NCBI GenBank assembly: GCA_025458665.1
Contig: JALOSG010000079.1
Location: 1 to 11,066 of the forward strand
From: Serpentinimonas sp.
GTDB lineage: Bacteria; Pseudomonadota; Gammaproteobacteria; Burkholderiales; Burkholderiaceae_C
DNA: 11,066 nucleotides
Direction: 5' to 3'
Below are positions 7,301 through 11,066 of this stretch, one piece after another. The number at the start of each line of letters is the position of its first letter. The first letter of the stretch is position 1. The notes under the pieces are model-generated. The model searched no databases and was not told the origin of the DNA. It was given only the letters and a program-made list of their open reading frames with translations. The position numbers and the translations under genes were made by a program.

Positions 7301-8007
7301 AAGTGGATGCCAGCGGCCGCGCCTGGGGTGCGGAGGCGCTGGTGCGGTGGAACCACCCGGCGCGCGGATTGGTGTCCCCAGCCACCTTCATACCGCTGGC
7401 CGAGGACACGGGCCTCATCTTGCCGCTGGGCCAGTGGGTGCTGCAGGCAGCCTGTAGCGTGTTGCAACGCTGGCAGGCCGATGCGGCGCTGGCGCACCTG
7501 GTGCTGGCAGTGAATGTGAGCGCGGTGCAGTTCCGCCACCCCGATTTTGTGGCGCAGGTGCAAGACGCGCTCAAGACCAGCGGTGTGAAGGCCTGCGGCC
7601 TGAAGCTGGAACTGACCGAGAGCCTGCTGATTTACGACATGGACGCCATTCTGGAGAAGATGAACGCCCTCAAGGCGCTGGGTGTCGGCTTTTCGCTGGA
7701 TGACTTCGGTACGGGGTATTCCTCGCTGTCGTACTTGCGCCGGCTACCACTGGACCAGCTCAAGATCGACCAGTCTTTCACACGCGGCATTCTCGATTCG
7801 GACAAGGACCGATCCATCGCCCGCACCATCATTGCCCTGGGACAAAGCCTGCAACTGCAGGTGATTGCCGAGGGCGTGGAAACCACCGAGCAGCAACTGG
7901 TGTTGCAGGAGATGGGCTGCCACGCCTTTCAGGGCTATCTGTTCAGCCGGCCGCTACCGGTGCATGAGGCCGAGCAGGTGCTGCGCCGGCCAGCGCTGCA
8001 TGCCTGA
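4333..8007 (+). CDS. GAF-GAF-PAS-GAF-PAS-GGDEF-EAL c-di-GMP signalling protein, probable phosphodiesterase
   Basis: A 1224-residue soluble protein with no membrane span. Approximate order: GAF 28-175 (LDVLDTTREPEFDRL start), coiled coil 175-215, GAF 205-352, PAS 360-475, GAF 485-652, PAS 660-780, GGDEF 783-955, EAL 970-1215. The GGDEF domain keeps DPLTGLPNR, N836 and D845, but the signature is GADEF (869-873), the first metal aspartate is replaced by N828 (NLDSFK), and the inhibitory RxxD site reads QPAD (860-863). It is therefore probably not a cyclase. The EAL domain is intact: EALVRW (1001), N1061, ELTES (1093-1097), DDFGTGYSS (1123-1131), K1144, AEGVE (1179-1183) and FQGYLFSRPLP. The expected activity is hydrolysis of c-di-GMP to pGpG, tuned by ligands or light/redox cues at the GAF/PAS domains. 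ATG 4333 was chosen because the frame upstream (from 4009) overlaps the exoD-family gene; no clear ribosome site is seen, and GTG 4294 is an alternative. The stop overlaps the patatin gene by 8 bp. Confidence 0.93.
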   Translation: MFNPSSPASVEALAPVPAGPMGQVGHSARLEALRALDVLDTTREPEFDRLAELAASICQVPMAGITLIDDRRQWFKSIFGLEMVELDLTLSFCTYTIERGAPLVVSDAREDARFARSPLVLGEPHIRFYACVPLTTSEGFRVGTLVVVDQQPRELTAQQLSALETLAGQAVLLMEFRRQRREMKAQQALQQEALRESALRGQILAIQQEISTAQLPLDAVCSLMAERAMAVLPATGVEIELLEGNDLVSHGYFGETHRALGARMPVRSSIAGRVVTTGEPQYCADSETDPRVNRRICREVGVRSMLLVPLRNSGRVVGILRATAREPHAFSHDQTTSLLLLSESLGAVIERIRFSEALRQSEFQYRLLFEHNPHPMWVYERASLRIVAANRSAQIHYGYSEEEFQQLEVPDLWPAEAARNAKAQLHAIPADAQTVGALRQHLKRNGEIIDVEVSAGPITFNGRPARLALINDVTQRMAAERELARVSRAQRMLSDCNEQMIRAQDEGALLREVCRIAVEIGGYKLAWVSFVQPGPHKQLQMVARYGSGGEFLDHTVVSYDPGSPTSRGIMGRTVMHGETTLVPDIRSDEGFAYWRRDLDGSGLRAAIGLPLRHKSETFGAICLYVTDPMVFSREEITLLEELANDLAFGLMHLRSEAERKQADARIRQQASLLEKAQDAIIVRNLQHEILFWNSACARLYGWTAEEALGSSIAELLYQDQADFLDCTRQTIERGEWTGELVQYHRNGKPITVEGRWTLVRDEQGAPSAILAINTDITARKQAEAAIYRLAFFDPLTGLPNRQRFSQTLADALQRSARNGQYCALLLINLDSFKALNETMGHLAGDALLRLVGARLSAATQPADEVARLGADEFIVLLQNLGTRPEVAAVRARTLGQVLLDALAQPFELDDYSHMTSACIGIATGVGAEVTVAEALKQVDLALTSAKQSGRNTIKMFEQQLKEAVAARVELEADLRRALQQGELLLHYQPQVDASGRAWGAEALVRWNHPARGLVSPATFIPLAEDTGLILPLGQWVLQAACSVLQRWQADAALAHLVLAVNVSAVQFRHPDFVAQVQDALKTSGVKACGLKLELTESLLIYDMDAILEKMNALKALGVGFSLDDFGTGYSSLSYLRRLPLDQLKIDQSFTRGILDSDKDRSIARTIIALGQSLQLQVIAEGVETTEQQLVLQEMGCHAFQGYLFSRPLPVHEAEQVLRRPALHA

Positions 8008-8926
8008 CAACCACGGCCCACTGCCCATTTCCCTGGTGTTGGGAAGCGGCGGCGCGCGCGGGCTGGCCCACATTGGTGTGATCCAGGCGCTGGAGGAGGA
8101 TGGCCGCTTTGCCATCCGCTCGGTCACGGGGGCCTCCATCGGCGCTGTGGTTGGCGGTCTCTATGCCGCGGGCAAGCTGGCGGTGTATACCGAATGGGTG
8201 AGCAGCCTGAGCCAGACCGATGTCTGGCGCTTGCTGGACTTCTCCTTCACACGGCGCGGCCTGATTGAGGGCCATGCGCTCATGAGAAAGCTCGAAGAAC
8301 TGGTGGGCGATGTGCAGATGGAGGAACTGCCCATTCCGTTCACGGCCGTGGCGGCCGATATCGAGCGCAGGCGGGAAGTGTGGTTGCGCCAGGGCTCCCT
8401 GTTCGAGGCCATGCGCGCCTCCATGGCCATACCCGGTCTGTTCACACCAGCCCTGCACAGCGGGCGCTGGCTGGTCGATGGCGGTCTGCTGAGTCCCTTG
8501 CCGCTGGCGCCTGCCAAGGGCTTTCGCGCCGAGCAGACGGTGGCGGTGTCGTTGAATGGCGTGGCGCGGCGCGTGGAGGCCGAGGTGGATTTGGAGAGTG
8601 GCCGCGCTGGCCGCAACCCCGCGCCATCCAACGCACCGAGCGGTGTTCTGCAGTGGCTGGGGCACCTGCGCAGCCGCTGGAGCCCGGAGGCGGGCGAGGG
8701 CTCCAGCGCGGCTTCCGTCACCGCACCGGACAACGCGTTCGAGGTCATGGCCAAGTCGCTCGACGCGATGCAGGACCGCATTGCACGCTTCCAGGTGGCC
8801 GCCTACCCGCCCGACCTGCTGGTGGAAATTCCGGTGGATGCCTGTGGCGTGCTCGACTTCCACCGAGCCAAAGACATGATCGCGCTGGGCTATGCCACCA
8901 CGCGGGATTTGCTCAAGGTGCGGTGA
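8000..8926 (+). CDS. Patatin-like phospholipase (RssA/NTE-type)
   Basis: A 308-residue serine acyl-hydrolase of the patatin family, expected to cleave acyl chains from phospholipids or other esters. The oxyanion-hole glycine loop GSGGARG is at 15-21, the nucleophile motif GASIG at 44-48 with Ser46, and the catalytic aspartate D160 in VDGG; all three are intact. There is no signal peptide, so it is probably cytoplasmic or membrane-associated. The core ends near residue 190. A less conserved Pro/Ser-rich stretch (about 200-245) precedes a helical tail that ends in FHRAKDMIALGY, usual for RssA-like members. ATG 8000 lies inside the end of the GGDEF-EAL gene (8-bp overlap) and has no good ribosome site, so translation is probably coupled to that gene. 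The stop directly abuts the stop of the convergent hydrolase gene, with no bases between. Substrate not known. Confidence 0.92.
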   Translation: MPDNHGPLPISLVLGSGGARGLAHIGVIQALEEDGRFAIRSVTGASIGAVVGGLYAAGKLAVYTEWVSSLSQTDVWRLLDFSFTRRGLIEGHALMRKLEELVGDVQMEELPIPFTAVAADIERRREVWLRQGSLFEAMRASMAIPGLFTPALHSGRWLVDGGLLSPLPLAPAKGFRAEQTVAVSLNGVARRVEAEVDLESGRAGRNPAPSNAPSGVLQWLGHLRSRWSPEAGEGSSAASVTAPDNAFEVMAKSLDAMQDRIARFQVAAYPPDLLVEIPVDACGVLDFHRAKDMIALGYATTRDLLKVR

Positions 8927-9832
8927 TCACAGCGCATTCAGCGGAATCTTCGCGTAGGCAATGCCGTTTTCCTCCTTGGGCGGCATCTCCCCGGCGCGGA
9001 TGTTGATCTGTACCGCCGGCAGGATGAGCACCGGCATCTCCAGGGTTGCATCGCGCGCGGTGCGCAGGGCCACGAACTCGTCCTCGGTCACGCCGTCGCG
9101 CACATGGATGTTGCTGGCACGTTCGGCAGCCACCGTGGTCTCGAAGACCACACTGCGCCCGGCAGGCGGGTAGTCGTGGCACATGAACAGGCGCGTCTCG
9201 GGCGGCAGGCTCAGTATCTTGCGGGCCGAGCGGTACAGCGTGCGCGCATCGCCGCCGGGAAAGTCGGCGCGGGCGGTACCCACATCGGGCATGAACAGCG
9301 TGTCGCCCACAAACACCGCATCGCCAAACTGGTAGGCCACGCAGGCCGGCGTGTGGCCGGGCACGTACAGCAGGCTGCCCTTCAGGTCGCCCAGCGGGAT
9401 CTCGTCGCCTTCGGCAAACAGCTGGTCGAACTGCGAGCCGTCGAGGCGGAATTCAGGCTCCAGGTTGAAGATGCCCTTGAACACCTTCTGCACCTGGGTG
9501 ATGTGGTCGCCAATGCCGATTTTTCCGCCCAGCTGCGCCCTCAGGTAGGGCGCGGCCGAGAGGTGGTCGGCGTGGGCGTGGGTTTCCAGTATCCACTCCA
9601 CCTTCAGGTCGTGGGCGCGCACGTACTCCACCACGCGGTCGGCCGAGGTGTGGCGGGTACGGCCCGACTTGGGGTCGTAGTCGAGCACGGAGTCGATGAT
9701 GGCGCAGGCGCTGCCGGGGCCGTTGTGCACCACGTAGGTGACGGTCCAGGTGGCGGGGTCGAACAGGCCGTGGACCTGCGGGCGCGCGGCCGAGGAACTG
9801 GTGGAAGAAGGGGTGGTGTGGGCCGTGTTCAT
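8927..9832 (-). CDS. Metallo-beta-lactamase-fold hydrolase, persulfide dioxygenase-like (Blh type)
   Basis: A 301-residue MBL-fold enzyme resembling the persulfide dioxygenase/Blh group, which oxidises glutathione persulfide (or a related persulfide) to sulfite with a single iron. Metal ligands are visible: THAHADH at 84-90, H160 in VPGHTP, D177 in GDTLF and H219 in CHDY. The block GTARADFPGGDARTLYRS (185-202) is typical of this group. The N-terminus (residues 4-18) is a Thr/Ser/Ala-rich tail without signal-peptide character, and I see no fused DUF442 or rhodanese domain. ATG 9832-9830 has an excellent AAAGGAG site 6 bp upstream. It is divergent from the BigR-like repressor and shares a compact operator-promoter with it (9889-9923), so it should be induced by sulfide or persulfide. 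The pathway assignment rests on motifs plus neighbours; biochemical identity is inferred. Confidence 0.87.
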   Translation of the reverse strand: MNTAHTTPSSTSSSAARPQVHGLFDPATWTVTYVVHNGPGSACAIIDSVLDYDPKSGRTRHTSADRVVEYVRAHDLKVEWILETHAHADHLSAAPYLRAQLGGKIGIGDHITQVQKVFKGIFNLEPEFRLDGSQFDQLFAEGDEIPLGDLKGSLLYVPGHTPACVAYQFGDAVFVGDTLFMPDVGTARADFPGGDARTLYRSARKILSLPPETRLFMCHDYPPAGRSVVFETTVAAERASNIHVRDGVTEDEFVALRTARDATLEMPVLILPAVQINIRAGEMPPKEENGIAYAKIPLNAL

Positions 9833-9888
9833 GGTGAACTCCTTTCAGGGCAAAGTGCGGGCGGATCGAAAACAATTAAGATGAACAT

Positions 9889-9917
9889 AGTTTATTGACA
9901 AATAGATTATCGGTCAA
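9889..9917 (-). promoter_or_regulatory. Predicted promoter of the hydrolase gene
   Basis: Read on the minus strand: -35 TTGACC (9917-9912), exactly 17 bp of spacer, -10 TAAACT (9894-9889; 4 of 6 matches). Transcription would start near 9882, leaving a leader of about 50 nt with a strong ribosome site. Both hexamers interleave with the opposing promoter. Confidence 0.55.
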
Positions 9918-9919
9918 TA
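9893..9919. promoter_or_regulatory. Inverted-repeat operator for the BigR-like repressor
   Basis: TATTGAC (9893-9899), 13-nt spacer, GTCAATA (9913-9919): a perfect 7+7 inverted repeat centred at 9906. Each arm contains the -35 hexamer of one of the two opposing promoters, so one bound dimer should block both. A looser direct repeat (CAAATAGATT / CAATAGAATC, 16 bp apart) overlaps it. Assignment to the adjacent ArsR-type repressor is by position and by the habits of the BigR family. Confidence 0.65.
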
Positions 9920-9923
9920 GAAT
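9895..9923 (+). promoter_or_regulatory. Predicted promoter of the repressor/YeeE-YedE operon
   Basis: A near-consensus sigma-70 promoter: -35 TTGACA (9895-9900, 6 of 6), 17-bp spacer, -10 TAGAAT (9918-9923, 5 of 6). The start would be near 9930, giving a leader of about 64 nt before the repressor ATG. It lies in an A/T-rich island within otherwise GC-rich sequence. Confidence 0.75.
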
Positions 9924-9993
9924 CATTGCATCCCGGGCATAGCCAGCCACCACCCCGGCCGCGCCTTGCCCCTGTCCCGACCCTGGAGAACCC

Positions 9994-10311
9994 ATGGAAG
10001 ACGTGCTTGAACTCACCCAGATGCAGACCGCCGCCGCCGAGGCGTGCGGCCTCATGAAGGTGCTGTCCAACCCGGACCGCCTCATGATCCTGTGCCAACT
10101 TTCGCAAGGCGAACACCGCGTGGGCGAACTGGAATCCTTGCTGGGCATCGTGCAGCCCACGCTGTCGCAGCAACTCACCGTGCTGCGCGACGAGGCGCTG
10201 GTGGCCACCCGGCGCGACGGCAAACACATCTACTACCGCCTGGAGAGCCTGCGCGCGCTGGCCGTGATCCAGGTGCTCTACGACCAATTCTGTGGAAAGA
10301 CCAAGGAGTAA
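9994..10311 (+). CDS. bigR: ArsR-family persulfide-sensing repressor (BigR/SqrR-like)
   Basis: A 105-residue winged-helix repressor. Residues 17-40 (ACGLMKVLSNPDRLMILCQL) form the dimer and first-helix region. ELESLLGIVQPTLSQQLTVLR (45-65) holds the recognition helix. RRDGKHIYYRL (73-83) is the wing. Cys34 and Cys100 are 66 residues apart, the same spacing as the BigR sensing pair Cys42/Cys108; in that family oxidation by persulfide links the two cysteines and releases DNA. Cys18 is additional. The metal-box ELCVC of arsenic and cadmium sensors is absent. The ATG is preceded by GGAGA 5 bp upstream. The AAGGAG ribosome site of the next gene sits on its last codons, and only 3 bp separate the genes. 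It is divergent from the hydrolase gene it presumably represses, along with its own operon. Confidence 0.88.
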   Translation: MEDVLELTQMQTAAAEACGLMKVLSNPDRLMILCQLSQGEHRVGELESLLGIVQPTLSQQLTVLRDEALVATRRDGKHIYYRLESLRALAVIQVLYDQFCGKTKE

Positions 10312-10314
10312 ACC

Positions 10315-10758
10315 ATGACGATCGATTGGGCCAACTTCACGCCCTGGGCCTCGCTGGCCGGTGGCGTTCTGCTGGGTGTCGCCTCGGCACTGTTCGTGCT
10401 GTTGAATGGCCGCGTGCTGGGCATCAGCGGCATTCTGGGTGGCCTGCTGCCGCCCAAGCAGGGCGATGCCGGCTGGCGCGTCTCGGTGCTGCTGGGCATG
10501 TTCAGCGCGCCGCTGGTGTACGGCCTGCTGGCGCCGGAAGGCTTCATCAAGGCACCACAAATCGATGCCAGCTTTGGCCTCGTGGTGGTGGCCGGTTTGC
10601 TGGTGGGGCTGGGCACGCGCTACGGCTCGGGCTGCACCAGCGGGCATGGGGTGTGCGGGCTTTCGCGCCTGTCGCCGCGCTCCCTGGTGGCCACGCTGGC
10701 CTTCATGGGCGCGGGTTTCGTGACGGTGTATCTGGTCCGCCACGTGTTCGGTATCTGA
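10315..10758 (+). CDS. YeeE/YedE-family membrane subunit (PmpA-like)
   Basis: A 147-residue membrane protein with about four spans (near 10-32, 55-72, 85-103, 122-142). The family signature GTRYGSGCTSGHGVCGLSR at 100-118 carries Cys107 and Cys114. In the long YeeE proteins, cysteines in such motifs relay thiosulfate through the membrane. Here the family is split: this is the first small subunit and the next gene the second, as in PmpA/PmpB pairs found beside BigR and persulfide dioxygenase genes. The probable role is transport of a reduced sulfur compound (sulfide, sulfite or thiosulfate); which one, and the direction, cannot be told. Its ribosome site AAGGAG (10303-10308) lies within the end of the repressor gene, 6 bp before the ATG. 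Confidence 0.88.
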   Translation: MTIDWANFTPWASLAGGVLLGVASALFVLLNGRVLGISGILGGLLPPKQGDAGWRVSVLLGMFSAPLVYGLLAPEGFIKAPQIDASFGLVVVAGLLVGLGTRYGSGCTSGHGVCGLSRLSPRSLVATLAFMGAGFVTVYLVRHVFGI

Positions 10759-10781
10759 CGGTTTGAACGAGGAGCACACAC

Positions 10782-11066
10782 ATGCACCGCATTTCTGAAT
10801 TCATCGTGGGCCTGCTGTTTGGCCTGGGTTTGCTGCTTTCGGGCATGACCGACCCGGCCAAGGTGCTGGGCTTTCTGGACATCCTGGGCACCTGGGACCC
10901 GTCGCTGGCCTTTGTCATGGGTGGCGCCATTGCGGTGGGCTTCTTTGCCTTCGCGCTGGCCAAGAAGCGCACCACCAGCTTCCTGGGCGGCGCGCTGCAC
11001 CTGCCCAAGGCCACGCAAATAGACAAGCGCCTGGTGCTGGGCGGCCTGACCTTCGGGGCGGGCTGG
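10782..11066 (+). CDS. YeeE/YedE-family second membrane subunit (PmpB-like), 3' end outside window
   Basis: The first 95 residues are visible; the frame is open to the last base. Residues 6-27 and 40-60 are membrane spans. GMTDPAKVLGFLDI at 21-34 is the hallmark of the second half of YeeE/YedE proteins. The window stops at FGAGW (91-95), just before the place where the family usually has a Cys-Pro-Gly-Pro motif, so that residue cannot be checked. ATG 10782 has a GAGGAG ribosome site 7 bp upstream and lies 23 bp after the PmpA-like gene, so they form one operon with the repressor. It should pair with the PmpA-like subunit to make one transporter. Confidence 0.87.
   Translation, partial: MHRISEFIVGLLFGLGLLLSGMTDPAKVLGFLDILGTWDPSLAFVMGGAIAVGFFAFALAKKRTTSFLGGALHLPKATQIDKRLVLGGLTFGAGW

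Noticed and set aside
4297..7563. A 1088-codon open frame on the minus strand opposite the GGDEF-EAL gene
   Set aside because: Very long, but its translation is His/Gln/Arg/Gly-rich with no domain resemblance, and the plus strand has full, conserved signalling domains. GC-rich third positions in the real gene remove stops from the opposite frame.
7865..7999. Extension of the patatin frame upstream into the EAL domain
   Set aside because: The extra 45 residues are Cys/Arg-rich out-of-frame translation of the conserved EAL C-terminus; patatin homology starts right after ATG 8000.
10620..11026. Minus-strand frames opposite the YeeE/YedE genes
   Set aside because: No domain and typical GC shadow composition; the plus strand has membrane spans, ribosome sites and family motifs.

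Overview
The window is about 65% GC or higher, with tightly packed genes and codon use and protein sequences typical of a betaproteobacterium. The DUF3455, DsrE-lipoprotein, ExoD and multi-GAF/PAS c-di-GMP genes look most like Comamonadaceae (Acidovorax/Hydrogenophaga-type). That placement is inferred from protein style, not from a search. It reads as ordinary chromosome: I see no transposase, integrase, tRNA, rRNA or CRISPR.

Layout. (a) 1-528, plus strand: the C-terminal half of a probable D-erythronate dehydrogenase (DenD-type SDR), cut by the window edge. (b) 519-4226, minus strand, a run of six genes read right to left: an ExoD-family membrane protein, a DsrE-family predicted lipoprotein, a secreted DUF3455 protein, an ECF sigma factor, an RskA-type anti-sigma factor and a small secreted protein of unknown function. 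The last three are joined by ATGA and TGATG stop/start overlaps and form a translationally coupled envelope-stress-type module. (c) 4333-8926, plus strand: a 1224-residue soluble sensor protein (three GAF, two PAS, a degenerate GGDEF and an intact EAL domain), followed with an 8-bp overlap by a patatin-like phospholipase. (d) 8927-11066: a sulfide/persulfide-response locus. A metallo-beta-lactamase-fold persulfide-dioxygenase-like hydrolase runs on the minus strand. Opposite it lie a BigR/SqrR-like ArsR repressor and two small YeeE/YedE-type membrane subunits (PmpA/PmpB-like), the last cut by the window end.

How they work together. In (d) the repressor has two cysteines 66 residues apart, as in BigR, and should sense persulfide. 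The hydrolase would detoxify persulfide and the YeeE/YedE pair would move a sulfur compound. The 161-bp region between the divergent genes holds two face-to-face sigma-70-like promoters sharing one 7+7 bp inverted repeat, so a single repressor dimer could shut both directions. In (b) the sigma/anti-sigma pair would transmit an envelope signal; the neighbouring secreted proteins are candidate inputs or targets, but nothing in the sequence proves that. In (c) the GGDEF domain has lost key residues while the EAL residues are kept, so the protein most likely degrades c-di-GMP under control of its sensory domains; its tie to the lipase is by gene order only.

Most noteworthy observations: the symmetric double promoter/operator at 9889-9923, the coupled GGDEF-EAL/patatin pair, the cysteine-free anti-sigma factor with its uncharacterised coupled third gene, and the hexamer repeat inside the signal peptide of the DUF3455 protein. 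I found no clearly new multi-gene system; the novel parts are pieces and linkages.
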